Source: JALNZF01 sp964447405
Lineage (GTDB): Bacteria > Nitrospirota > UBA9217
Assembly (NCBI GenBank): GCA_964447405.1
Contig: CAYUSP010000002.1
Coordinates: 1-64,000 of the forward strand
Direction of reading: 5' to 3'
Length of the DNA stretch: 64,000 nt
Position 1 is the first letter of the stretch; each line of letters begins with the position of its first letter. The translations under genes and the position numbers were made by a program. The notes beneath the pieces were generated by a model. It was not told where the DNA came from and ran no database searches. It was given only the letters and a program-made list of their open reading frames with translations. Shown here one piece after another: positions 36,065 through 44,675 of the stretch.

Positions 36065-37021
36065 TCAATACAGAAGACGCATCATCAACGGCATCGTAAA
36101 AAACAGCGCCACTGTCGAGACCGTAATGCAGGCGGCTGCGAGCGGCACATCAAGGTCGAACTCATCAGCGATCAGGAGCGAGAGCACCATCACCGGCATG
36201 GCGCCTTCAATGACGGTCGCCTTCAGCACCGGTCCGGTGAGGCCGAGCAGCAAACCTGTTCCCATGGCCATGGCCGGAGCCAGCGCGAGTTTGATTGCAA
36301 GCGCGGGGAACGCAATCGGCAGCCGTTTCACATCGCGGAAATCGAGCGCCAGACCCACGGTAAAGATCATGATCGGGATCACTGCCTTGCCCATGAGTGA
36401 TGCGGTATCGAGCACGAGCCGGGGCACGGGCACATTGCCCAGCTGGACCGCAATGCCGGCCAGCACGCCCCACAGGGGGGGCAGTATCATGACACGTCTG
36501 AACGCCTCAACAGGAGAGACTGCCTTGCCGCTCCCGTACCGCGCTGCAATGAACACGCCGATCGTCAAGAGGACCGGTGTTGAAGCGAGCAGGTCATAGA
36601 GAACCGCAACGTACCCAAACTGCGCCCCCAGCGTTTCCGTGATGATCGGCAGTCCCAGATACATCACATTCCCGAAAGCAGCGGAGAGGACCATGACCCC
36701 ATACGCCGGCCGCGGGATGTCCCGGTACCAGGGAACGGTCCGGTAGAATGCGATTGACAGCGCGATGCTTGCAAGTACGACGATCGTGGCGGTCAAAGGT
36801 ATTGCGATAAAACTCCAGTCAACGCGGGCAGACGCCATCAATCCAAAAGCCATCGCAGGGATGAAGAAATTGAATACTGCCACGCTCAAAGCGTGGCGTA
36901 CACGCTGCTGGTCCAGGCCGCCGGGATTGAACCATCTCCAGGCATACCCTGCCGCGATGATCAATCCGAATGAGTAAAGAACGTTATTGATATATGCTCC
37001 CTGCTGCGTCTGGATCGGCAA
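36065..37021 (-). CDS. AEC (auxin efflux carrier) family transporter
   Basis: A 318-residue membrane protein with about ten helices and the AEC pattern of two five-helix halves. Signatures are LSVAVFNFFIPAMAF in the first half and AAFGNVMYLGLPIITETLG at the crossover. The second half contains ILPPLWGVLAGIAVQLG and MGKAVIPIMIFTVGLALDF. Bacterial members export small carboxylates such as malate or malonate. Substrate here is unknown. It is probably the first gene of a unit with the His-rich RHH protein. Confidence 0.9.
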   Translation of the reverse strand: MPIQTQQGAYINNVLYSFGLIIAAGYAWRWFNPGGLDQQRVRHALSVAVFNFFIPAMAFGLMASARVDWSFIAIPLTATIVVLASIALSIAFYRTVPWYRDIPRPAYGVMVLSAAFGNVMYLGLPIITETLGAQFGYVAVLYDLLASTPVLLTIGVFIAARYGSGKAVSPVEAFRRVMILPPLWGVLAGIAVQLGNVPVPRLVLDTASLMGKAVIPIMIFTVGLALDFRDVKRLPIAFPALAIKLALAPAMAMGTGLLLGLTGPVLKATVIEGAMPVMVLSLLIADEFDLDVPLAAACITVSTVALFFTMPLMMRLLY

Positions 37022-37221
37022 AAGCCCTGTGACTGGCGGTTCCGCTTGCTGGGAATTATTGTACCCGCTTTTCCAGGAAGTTTCCAGCGAATGTTTTCCG
37101 GATCAGCGCCGTTCTATACCCCTTCTTTCTTTGACAAGACTCTCCCGATGCAATATAATGCCGCACGAAATCCGTTGAAGCTTACGGATACAGATAATTT
37201 GAGCAAAGGGGAGGTGGCGGG

Positions 37222-37464
37222 ATGACATTGTGGATAGGATTATTTGCGGTACTCACCATGGCAGGCGGGCTGGGGGGCATCTTTTATCTCATCATCAAAC
37301 AACAAGCGACAGTCGGTGTCAAGACAATACAATTTGCCGCAATTATCTTCGTGGTGCCCGCGCTGATCGTGCTTGGCATCATGAATATCCTCGGCAGGGA
37401 AACCATTGGAACGCTCCTTGGGGTGATAGTCGGATACGTACTCTCGGGCTTCGGCAAGGAGTAA
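37222..37464 (+). CDS. small inner-membrane protein of unknown function
   Basis: An 80-residue protein with an AGGGGAGGTGG ribosome site. It has two to three hydrophobic helices (IGLFAVLTMAGGLGGIFYLII, IQFAAIIFVVPALIVLGIM and GTLLGVIVGYVLSGF) and a short charged end. Codon use and spacing look genuine. I recognise no family. Confidence 0.75.
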   Translation: MTLWIGLFAVLTMAGGLGGIFYLIIKQQATVGVKTIQFAAIIFVVPALIVLGIMNILGRETIGTLLGVIVGYVLSGFGKE

Positions 37465-37488
37465 CAGATTATCCTGTAAAGAGCATTT

Positions 37489-37610
37489 GGACGCGGATCT
37501 ACGCAGATAAAATCCGATCAACTGACAAAAAGGGCTTTGAGATGACTGCACCCCATGGGTGAAGTTGTTGTTCGAATTTTATTCCTTATCCGTGTTCATC
37601 CGTGGTTAAC
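37489..37610. repeat. intergenic inverted pair of CGGATNNACNCNGATAA-type elements
   Basis: The left copy (37489-37517) contains ACGCGGATCTACGCAGATAA. The right copy (37580-37610) in reverse complement contains CACGGATGAACACGGATAA. The two match imperfectly in opposite orientation around about 60 bp. Similar CACGGATAA/TTATCCGTG pairs recur at 39850-39909. They look like a dispersed intergenic repeat family. Confidence 0.5.
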
Positions 37611-37627
37611 TGCAGTTTTCAGGATCA

Positions 37628-38893
37628 TCACTTTTGTTCCAGTCCATCCCGGGGAATAAAAAATATCGTCAGCATCCCCGGTATCGTCATCAGGCAGACC
37701 GTGACAAAAAACATCCGGTACCCCATTGCCTGCTGAAGCCAGCCGCTCACGAACCCCGGCAACATCATGCCCAGTGCCATGATACCGGTCGAAATGGCAT
37801 AGTGGGAGGTCTTGTAGCGCCCCTTTGCCGAATACATGAGGTACACGGTGAACACGGTGAAGCCGAGGCCGTAACCGAACTGCTCAAGCGCCACAAGGGG
37901 ATAGACCAAGCCGATGCCGGGCTGCGCATACGCCAGATAGACAAAGAACAGATCCGGCGCATGCATGGCGATCACCATGGGCCAGATGCATCGCCGGAAT
38001 CCGAACCGGGCAATCAGCCACCCGCCCAGAATCCCGCCGAGCACCAGACAGATCAAGCCGACAGTGCCGTACACCAGGCCCACCTCTTTGGTGGTCAATC
38101 CAAGACCGCCCGCATCCACCCTGTCCAGAAGGAAGGGGGAAACGAGCTTCAGCAGCATTGCCTCCCCCAGACGGTAGAACAGGATGAAAGCCAGCATGAT
38201 CCCGACCTTCTCCTGCTGAAAATAGGAGCGGATGACCTCGACGATAGATGCTTCGTTGGTCCTGACTGTGCCGGAGCCGTCGCTGTCCGCTGACGGGAAC
38301 GGCAGGATCAACCGGTGATACACAGCAGCTGCCGCGAAGATCAAGCCGGAGGCAGCCAGGACCATGGACCAACTGGAAGCGACGTTGCCGCTTGCCAGTT
38401 CGAGCATGCCCGCCAAATATACGAGAAACCCGGAACCAAAGATCATCGCCATCCGATAGAACGCTGCCCGCAAACCCACGAACATTGCCTGCTCCTTTTC
38501 TGTAAGCGCAAGCATGTAGAATCCGTCCGTGGCGATGTCGTATGTAGCGGAGATGAACGCTCCCGCAAAAAAGGCCGCAAGGGAGAGCGCGAAGAAGGAC
38601 TCAGTCCTGAGCGAGAACGCGACTATGAACATGCTGAGGCTCATCGCCGCCTGGGTCCAGATGATCCATTTCCGCTTGGTCGCATAGACATCCACCGCCG
38701 GCCCCCAGAACATTTTGATGACCCAGGGGAGATACAGCCAGCTCGTCCAGAACGCGATGCTGGCATTGTCCATGCCCATGCGCTTGTAGAGGATGACCGA
38801 GACCGTATTGATCAGAACATACGGGAGGCCTTCGGCAAAGTAGAGCGTGGGCAGAAAGGCCCAGGGATTGCGGGAAGTTGGTTTGATTGACAT
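37628..38893 (-). CDS. MFS transporter resembling AmpG muropeptide permease
   Basis: A 12-helix membrane protein similar to AmpG and the PAT group: PTLYFAEGLPYVLINTVS at the N-terminus, SWLYLPWVIKMFWGPAVDVYA, then ATYDIATDGFYM. AmpG imports anhydromuropeptides for wall recycling, and this genome has an MltA that would produce them, though the genes are 34 kb apart. Substrate is an inference. ATG 38893 begins the conserved part; an in-frame ATG at 38926 is possible and neither has a good ribosome site. Confidence 0.85.
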   Translation of the reverse strand: MSIKPTSRNPWAFLPTLYFAEGLPYVLINTVSVILYKRMGMDNASIAFWTSWLYLPWVIKMFWGPAVDVYATKRKWIIWTQAAMSLSMFIVAFSLRTESFFALSLAAFFAGAFISATYDIATDGFYMLALTEKEQAMFVGLRAAFYRMAMIFGSGFLVYLAGMLELASGNVASSWSMVLAASGLIFAAAAVYHRLILPFPSADSDGSGTVRTNEASIVEVIRSYFQQEKVGIMLAFILFYRLGEAMLLKLVSPFLLDRVDAGGLGLTTKEVGLVYGTVGLICLVLGGILGGWLIARFGFRRCIWPMVIAMHAPDLFFVYLAYAQPGIGLVYPLVALEQFGYGLGFTVFTVYLMYSAKGRYKTSHYAISTGIMALGMMLPGFVSGWLQQAMGYRMFFVTVCLMTIPGMLTIFFIPRDGLEQK

Positions 38894-39046
38894 GAGGAAA
38901 AGAGTAGCAGAATGATCGGGAAACATCCAGACAAAAAGAACAGGATTCAGAACGATAGCATATTTAAAATGCTGTAATAAATCGTCCCAAGTGGTATATT
39001 TCTATGAACGATATCTTCATTACTAACAGAATATAAAGGAAATAAC

Positions 39047-39688
39047 ATGAAAAAAATACTCTTCATAGCGGCAATGCTTTCACTGACATTTGCATCACCC
39101 TCATTCGCAGCAGAGGACAGCCGGACATTGATTGCGCAAAGTCGGGATGTAGAACTCTTTGAGCAGGGAACCATTTTACTGCAAAGCAACAAGTACGAAG
39201 AGGCCAAAAAGGCTTTTACCGAAGCGATTGCCCTGAATCCCAATTATGCTGAAGCCCATGTCAGCCTGGGAAAAGTTCTGATGCTGCAATTAAGCTACGA
39301 GGAAGCTGTGAAAGAATTTGCCAAAGCGATCAATCTCACCCATGACGACTACGCGGCATACTTCAATCAAGGAGTTGCATTTTATCATCTGGGTAAATTT
39401 AGCGAAGTCATCGATAATTTCAATGTGGTTCTTCGCCTCTACCCCAAAAACCACGCTGCATATAACATTCGTGGCATAGCCTATTTCGAATTGGGGAAAT
39501 TCGACGATGCCATCCGTGACTACTCAAAAGCCATTGAGCTCAATCCTGACTATACTAAAGCGTATAATAATCGGGGGATCGCTTATTTGCGCCAGGGGAA
39601 GACCGCTGAAGCAGATCGTGATTTCCAAAAATCCGGCAAACCTAAGTCTGCACCAGCAGGAACCCGGCTCAATGAATGTGCCTTGTAA
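39047..39688 (+). CDS. periplasmic TPR-repeat protein
   Basis: A 213-residue protein with AAAGGAAA upstream, a signal peptide ending SFAAED, and five tetratricopeptide repeats (for example YEEAKKAFTEAIALNPNYAE, FDDAIRDYSKAIELNPDY, YNNRGIAYLRQGKTAEA). TPR arrays are protein-interaction scaffolds. Nothing further about its partner can be said. The gene stands alone. Confidence 0.9.
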   Translation: MKKILFIAAMLSLTFASPSFAAEDSRTLIAQSRDVELFEQGTILLQSNKYEEAKKAFTEAIALNPNYAEAHVSLGKVLMLQLSYEEAVKEFAKAINLTHDDYAAYFNQGVAFYHLGKFSEVIDNFNVVLRLYPKNHAAYNIRGIAYFELGKFDDAIRDYSKAIELNPDYTKAYNNRGIAYLRQGKTAEADRDFQKSGKPKSAPAGTRLNECAL

Positions 39689-40098
39689 GCTTTCGTGAGA
39701 CCATCAAAATTTCCAGCTGAAGTGTAAGTATTTCGCTTAAAACATATGAGTCATTCGTGTTTTAGTTGAAGAAGCCAGACAATGTCCATCGGAAGAATAA
39801 TCATAGCAAACCTTTGTATACTGATAACGGCGGATTCAAGTATGATTATCACGGATAATGCTTTGATGTATCAGTGAAAATCGATTTTTCTTATCGGCTC
39901 TTATCCGTGTCAAAGATTCTGTTTGCTTTCTTAATTGATTTTCCATTTAAGCTTTTCAACTTATGTACGAAAGAACCAAATATATTGCGATAGATCCTTC
40001 CCAAAGTTCAAGTACTTGTTCTGTAACATAGCCGGTTGGATACTGTGGCTGTTAGAATGGCATACAGATAGGCAATGAAGTATCAAACAACATCGTCA
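39689..40098. other. AT-rich intergenic region with a CACGGATAA/TTATCCGTG inverted repeat
   Basis: No gene is supported in these 410 bp. Nine-base arms CACGGATAA (39850-39858) and TTATCCGTG (39901-39909) form a long-loop inverted repeat, matching the element at 37489-37610. Confidence 0.45.
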
Positions 40099-40527
40099 TC
40101 AAAGACTCCTGTTATGTAAATATGCCAGAATGGCATCTCTATATAGTTCAAACTCCACGAGTCGTTTTGTCAATATTGAGATAACGATTTCCGCATCAAT
40201 ACCTTCATATTGATGCACTACAACATTTCTGAATTTCGCCATCTTTTCCATGCTGCCGCAATGGTCAGCTTTGATAACGCCATTTTCCATTAACACCCTG
40301 AAAGTATCCGCATAGCCCGTCGGTGTACGCAGTCCTCTGTCGGAAACGATGTGGTTAGCGATGTCCGCACATGTCTCGATCATCATCTGGAGCGTACGTT
40401 CCACTATGCGCTGAGTTTTCCAATCCCCCCGGTAGTCTTGAAGTGTAATCCCCGAAAACTCCTGAATCTGCTTCAAATACGTCTCGAGTTCCGAGAGCTT
40501 TCTCATGAGAACAACTTTATCTACCAC
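40099..40527 (-). CDS. hepT: HepT-family (HEPN) RNase toxin
   Basis: A helical HEPN protein of 142 residues with the catalytic RX4HXY motif as RNVVVHQY near the C-terminus. GTG 40527 is chosen because GGAGGT lies six bases upstream; the frame is open further. It overlaps the end of the MNT antitoxin gene by 11 bp. In characterised HepT/MntA pairs the toxin is an RNase silenced when MntA adds AMP to the Tyr of RX4HXY, and that Tyr is present here. Confidence 0.88.
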   Translation of the reverse strand: MVDKVVLMRKLSELETYLKQIQEFSGITLQDYRGDWKTQRIVERTLQMMIETCADIANHIVSDRGLRTPTGYADTFRVLMENGVIKADHCGSMEKMAKFRNVVVHQYEGIDAEIVISILTKRLVEFELYRDAILAYLHNRSL

Positions 40528-40942
40528 TTCCGTACCTCCGGACAAAAAGAGCCTCTTCTTGCACTTGAAAATCAAAGAACTCGCGAAGGACACGTGATTC
40601 GTAGGCGTGACGCACGAAGGGCTCCTTGTCTGTGAGCAGCTGCTTATTCTGGAGTATCCGGCCTGAAATGCTGACTGGAGAACAGTTCAGGACAATGAGA
40701 TCGAGTTCAGCTGTCCCGAGGGCATCAGTAAGGCTGTCAAAAAGGGTGAGTTTGTACTCTGCGGGATCGTAAATGTCTTTTGCGTAAACCGCGATATCCA
40801 CGTCGGAAAGAGGATTCACCCGGCCAGTCGCCAGACCGCCGAAAAGATAGGCGAAAACAACATCGGGATTTTTGGAAAGCACTTCCCGAACCGCGGGAAT
40901 CCTTGACAGGATATTTTCCGGAAGATGTTCAAATTTTATCAT
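40517..40942 (-). CDS. mntA: MntA-type nucleotidyltransferase antitoxin
   Basis: A minimal nucleotidyltransferase of 141 residues. The usual GSX10DXD active site appears as GG-X10-DVD in FGGLATGRVNPLSDVDIAV, so the Ser is replaced by Gly while both metal-binding Asp remain. A third acidic position occurs in ELDLIVLN. It precedes and overlaps hepT. A TTGACA with a well-spaced AATAAT lies close upstream, but AATAAT is too near the ATG to be a confident promoter. Confidence 0.88.
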   Translation of the reverse strand: MIKFEHLPENILSRIPAVREVLSKNPDVVFAYLFGGLATGRVNPLSDVDIAVYAKDIYDPAEYKLTLFDSLTDALGTAELDLIVLNCSPVSISGRILQNKQLLTDKEPFVRHAYESRVLREFFDFQVQEEALFVRRYGSGR

Positions 40943-41054
40943 TGACTGATTATTCCTTAAAAGAAAGACACTGTCAATTCACAAAACCGCTTGGTTTTCT
41001 CAACAGACCGACATTCGTATCTGTGGCTATTTAGTCAAGTTTCCGTTCACCACA

Positions 41055-41456
41055 TCAGGCGACATGACAGCCCCCGTTCGACAGTTTTCGCAGATATTCC
41101 GCTTGCATCCGGCGAAGCTTTTCCGTGTCATAGTAGAGTTTGCATGCCCGGAGCCACTCGTTGTCGAAAACGCCCGGCTTGTCTTCATACAAAGGTTTTC
41201 CCGCCGAAAAAATCTCGAAAAGAAGCACCGGATCTGTGTCGATGGAAAGAACTACGAGGTCAATTTCGCGGTCAACGAAAAATGCGCCGAGATGGTAAAT
41301 CAGTTCAAGCTTCGCCATCGTCCGGCCTTTCTTCATTTTGACTGCAAGATCGATGTCGCTCCCCGGCCGTTCGGTCCTTCCGGCAACGGACCCGAACACG
41401 ACCAGGAGTTCGATCCCCCTCTCCACACAGAAATCCCGGATTGCAGTGTCGTTCAT
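41055..41456 (-). CDS. second MNT-domain nucleotidyltransferase, no adjacent HepT
   Basis: This 133-residue protein has the canonical GSX10DXD motif in FGSVAGRTERPGSDIDLAV and a following acidic strand REIDLVVLS. ATG 41456 begins the conserved region; a longer frame opens at 41507. No HEPN partner gene is present on either side (112 bp to mntA downstream, 457 bp without a gene upstream), so it is an orphan antitoxin-like enzyme or has lost its toxin. It is not a close copy of the neighbouring mntA. Confidence 0.82.
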   Translation of the reverse strand: MNDTAIRDFCVERGIELLVVFGSVAGRTERPGSDIDLAVKMKKGRTMAKLELIYHLGAFFVDREIDLVVLSIDTDPVLLFEIFSAGKPLYEDKPGVFDNEWLRACKLYYDTEKLRRMQAEYLRKLSNGGCHVA

Positions 41457-41913
41457 AACCAGATAATAAGTGCAGCGGGCGGCAAAGTCAAGTGAGAAGG
41501 CTCCCATCCATCAAGCGTTTTATACGGGAATCAGCGGTAACTCAATGTTTCTAAAGCACCATGTCGCGCGGGAACGCTTCACGAACGTTTTAATAAAACA
41601 GACAAGATGTCGACAGATTGCTACCAGTCCTGCCATGGCCCAGACGGCACTACGTTAGCCGTTAATACAAGACTTGCTGACCATGATATCGAAAACTACT
41701 TTTTGTAATGTGCATCTTGTGATATAGTCTTTAAAGAAAGACTACTTCCTGTACTCCGCAACAATTGCATCATTGCTAAACTGCATAGTACATGCTGAAA
41801 TTGTTAGTCCAAAAATCGACTACCCTTAAAGTACCTACCCCATCAAGATGCTTGCTATAATTCCAACTCGTATAATATAATGAAAGCACAATCCGATCAT
41901 TGTTGGAGGATAT
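41457..41913. other. intergenic region without a supported gene
   Basis: These 457 bp contain no convincing ORF. A small hairpin, AGTCTTT and AAAGACT with a four-base loop, occurs near 41727-41745. The region lies between divergent genes and probably holds their promoters. Confidence 0.4.
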
Positions 41914-43065
41914 ATGCGTAACAAAATAACTGATAGTGTCATCATTATACTTTGCATCATGGTGCTTACTGCTTGCAGTGGGAAAAGTGGTGGTAGCGCC
42001 GGTGAAGGTAGTACAACGCCGACCTTGACCCTAATAACGGTAACACCGGCGAATCCAAGTGTTAGAACAGGCGAAACGGCACAGTTTACATCAGTCGCAA
42101 CCTACTCCGACAACACGACGCAAAATATTAGCGGTTCAGTTACTTGGAGCTCATCAAATACTAGCAAGGCAACCATTTCAAATACAGGCCTTGCGACCGG
42201 CGTCGCAGTTGGAACAACGACCATAACAGCAACGTCGGGGAATATCTCAGGCACTACAGCGCTGACTGTCGTTACGTCAAATGTAGCAACTAGTTTTACG
42301 GGTAACTTTTTAGGCTGGACTGATAGCACTGATGCATCACACAGTATGATGCTTGTAAGGATTTATGGTCATACCGGAGATGTTGTGTCAATTGGTGGGT
42401 ACAATGCTTTTTGGGCGTTAGCATATGGGCCTGATGGGAGACTGTATGGTGTTGGTCCTCTAGGCGCTTTATATATTATTAATCCCACTAATGGAGATAC
42501 CAGTAAGATCGGTGACTTACGTTATCAAGGAGGAGCGCCGATAAATATGCTTGCAGCTGCATTCTCACCGGACGGCAAGCTCTTTGTTTCAGAAAATAGT
42601 GGCAGTCGTGTTTTTACTGTCGATTTAACAACCGGGGCCTTGAATCTCATGGGGACATTCGCTTCAAATTTCACACCATATGGGTTGGCATTTGCCGCAG
42701 ATGGGACATTGTATGCCTCCTTTGGTTATCTATCGACTGCCCCCCCGAGTCTATCGACTAGCCTATCGACTGTGAATACCTCAAATATGTCCATAATGTC
42801 AACATTGGGCGGAACCGGTGCTAACATAGGTAATCTAGCATTTGGCAGCGTAGGAGTGTTATATGGACTAGGCACCACTCCGGCTGCACCAATATATTCT
42901 ATCAATTTGAATACGGGCATAGCTACAGCAGTAACCCCGAGTCTTGGTAGCAGAGGAGTTAGTTGTATTATTGCTGAGCGAACGCCACCGGTTTATCCAG
43001 CCCCACAACTTCAAAACGAAGTTGAGCAAGGTGTATTCGATAAAACGATTTTGAAGAATTTTTAA
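41914..43065 (+). CDS. Big2-domain lipoprotein with beta-propeller-like C-terminal region
   Basis: TGGAGG precedes the ATG. The signal ends in lipobox LTAC. One Big2 domain (about 38-120; ITVTPANPSVRTGETAQF, TSKATISNTGLATG) resembles the repeats of the lipoprotein at 1-941. The remaining 240 residues contain recurring WALAYGPDGRLYGV, AAAFSPDGKLFVS and GLAFAADGTLYAS blocks, as in NHL/SMP-30-like propellers. The last 25 residues (after IIAERTPP) look unrelated and may have been added by rearrangement near the adjacent IS remnant. Confidence 0.82.
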   Translation: MRNKITDSVIIILCIMVLTACSGKSGGSAGEGSTTPTLTLITVTPANPSVRTGETAQFTSVATYSDNTTQNISGSVTWSSSNTSKATISNTGLATGVAVGTTTITATSGNISGTTALTVVTSNVATSFTGNFLGWTDSTDASHSMMLVRIYGHTGDVVSIGGYNAFWALAYGPDGRLYGVGPLGALYIINPTNGDTSKIGDLRYQGGAPINMLAAAFSPDGKLFVSENSGSRVFTVDLTTGALNLMGTFASNFTPYGLAFAADGTLYASFGYLSTAPPSLSTSLSTVNTSNMSIMSTLGGTGANIGNLAFGSVGVLYGLGTTPAAPIYSINLNTGIATAVTPSLGSRGVSCIIAERTPPVYPAPQLQNEVEQGVFDKTILKNF

Positions 43066-43185
43066 AACTTTATGGACGCTTGGGGACGTTGATGTATTTA
43101 GTGCGTAACGCCTGACAGCATATGGTACGCAGGATTGAATCGACCCATGCCGCGTCAAGTTTGATGCGATGCCATTGGAGCTCGG

Positions 43186-43376
43186 TGAACTGCACCCCTG
43201 AGTTTGGACAATCAGTTTAGAGCAATCGGACAAGGTGTTTTTTGATTCTGATTTATCAGCATTGCCTCGTATTCAACAGGAGGAACATAATCCAGTGAGG
43301 CATGCAGTCGCTTCTGATTATACACTTGCTCGATGAAGTATGGAAGCCGCCGGAGGACGTCTTCCAGGATCCCCAC
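43186..43376 (-). mobile_element. truncated IS3-family element: 3' end of transposase plus terminal repeat
   Basis: On the minus strand, from about 43361 to a TGA at 43212, the reading is DVLRRLPYFIEQVYNQKRLH and then ASLDYVPPVEYEAML. This is the C-terminal end of IS3-family integrase-type transposases (YNxKRLHxSLxYxxPxEYE). The sequence TGAACTGCACCCC at 43186-43198 continues toward GTTTGGACA and matches an IS3-type terminal inverted repeat. The rest of the transposase and the opposite end are missing. Confidence 0.75.
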
Positions 43377-43574
43377 AACACAGAACTACGAGTTTCGACG
43401 TCACTGGCAAAAATTGAAGCGCAAACAGAAGCTCTACAGAAACTCAGTGGAAGGCAAATTGATAAACTGATGAAACATGCATTCGACGATTCCAGCCAAT
43501 CCGCTGCCAATGATGCCATGATGCAATTAATGAATACGCTATTCAAATACCAATTACTATTACTACGATACTAA
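43377..43574 (+). pseudogene. 3' fragment of an unknown gene next to the IS remnant
   Basis: From about 43390 an open frame reads STSLAKIEAQTEALQKLSG and ends QLLLLRY. It looks like the helical C-terminus of a real protein. Its 5' part would run through the IS3 remnant, so the upstream portion was probably replaced or deleted at the insertion. The next ORF begins 36 bp downstream in a different frame. Confidence 0.4.
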
Positions 43575-43609
43575 GACAACCCGTTAGCAGCACAACAAGT
43601 GATTCCCAA

Positions 43610-43909
43610 TTGGTCGCAGATTTATATTCTGCGCTATACTTTTATACTGCACAAACAAATTATTGGTCTCAATTCTACCTTCCTAAAGCAACTGAATTTG
43701 ATGAAACCAATTCCAATCATGCCAACATAAAGAGAACCGTAGACTTAAGCAACTCCGATTTTAGTGCTGTCGCTACTTGGCTTGGAAAATGCGATCAAAC
43801 TCTACTTAAAAATAGCCCTCTATATGAATATTTGCGCGAAACTAAAGAAACATGGCGGCATAATGTAAAGTCTTCCGCAGATGTATTTATCGCTACCAGT
43901 AAAACATAA
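43610..43909 (+). CDS. small hypothetical protein upstream of an attC-like site
   Basis: A 99-codon frame with a TTG start; the frame is open further upstream, so the true start is uncertain. The protein is polar and aromatic-rich (YSALYFYTAQTNYWSQFY) with a Lys/Thr-rich end. The region looks more AT-rich than the surrounding chromosome. It stops 6 bp before the attC-like site at 43916-43974, as expected for a gene cassette. No family recognised. Confidence 0.5.
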   Translation: MVADLYSALYFYTAQTNYWSQFYLPKATEFDETNSNHANIKRTVDLSNSDFSAVATWLGKCDQTLLKNSPLYEYLRETKETWRHNVKSSADVFIATSKT

Positions 43910-43915
43910 CCTTAA

Positions 43916-43974
43916 CGATAACCAGGTGTTCGGGTCCCGCGCATCGCATCGCGTGGCTCAACACCGCGTTAAAC
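43916..43974 (+). other. attC-like recombination site (candidate integron cassette boundary)
   Basis: The 59-bp site ends with GTTAAAC (43968-43974), matching the attC R' consensus GTTRRRY. TGGCTCAAC and a 5-bp spacer precede it, as in known L' boxes. The left side mirrors this as CGATAAC, CAGGT, then GTTCGGGTCC, including an extra base in the left arm. The R'' box departs from RYYYAAC at its first positions. There is no T-run, so a terminator is unlikely. Confidence 0.5.
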
Positions 43975-43988
43975 TAAATGGTGCTATC

Positions 43989-44645
43989 ATGGCTAGCCCC
44001 GAAGATCTCGTCGCCAAACAACAACTAATAGAATCCTTTTTTAACGATCTCCAGAAAAGGGCCGACTTTACCACCCGCCTCATGGAAGACGGTAATGCCA
44101 GCGAGGCTATGCTCCTTTGTTGTTGCTACATTGAGGCACTGGGTAATTGGCTCGATGGTTCCGGCAGTATTGGCATGCGAAATTTCGCAGTCGCTTTGAA
44201 GAATCATAGCGGCGAGCCAATTCATGCACTGATCTTACAAACTCTTCTCACGAACGCGCTTCCACTCAAAAGCGCTGCGCCTTCCGATCGTTCACAGCTA
44301 AACGACGTTATGGCAAAGTTGCCGCAGTACGAAGCGTTTACAGAAGCTGAACTAATGGAAGTGTTGTCTAAGTCTCTTAGTCCGACAGCATTAGTGTTCG
44401 TTCGTAACGAATGCTGGCGTGCCACAGTTGCAGCAGCCACTTACTCTCGCGTTCGCAGCTTAGGTGCACACTGGCTCGGGACTTCAAGGTCTCTGACTTT
44501 CTCAAAAGCGACCTATAAAGGGTCTCCACTTCCGGAAATCGGATTCACAGAACTCAGACAGGCTTTGGATCGAATTATTGCCCATGCTCGACAACTTTCG
44601 CTAAGCACTAACAAATGGTTTGGTCAAAGCACTCGCGCTGTTTAA
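43989..44645 (+). CDS. hypothetical protein, candidate cassette gene
   Basis: ATG 43989 lies 14 bp after the attC-like site, a typical cassette position; a longer frame through the site is unlikely to be used. The 218-residue protein is helical with a Cys-rich MLLCCCYIEALGNWLDG segment. No catalytic motif is evident and no family is recognised. It is on the same strand as its neighbours. Confidence 0.6.
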   Translation: MASPEDLVAKQQLIESFFNDLQKRADFTTRLMEDGNASEAMLLCCCYIEALGNWLDGSGSIGMRNFAVALKNHSGEPIHALILQTLLTNALPLKSAAPSDRSQLNDVMAKLPQYEAFTEAELMEVLSKSLSPTALVFVRNECWRATVAAATYSRVRSLGAHWLGTSRSLTFSKATYKGSPLPEIGFTELRQALDRIIAHARQLSLSTNKWFGQSTRAV

Positions 44646-44675
44646 TAAATATTATGCCTGCCAGAGCAATAGATT

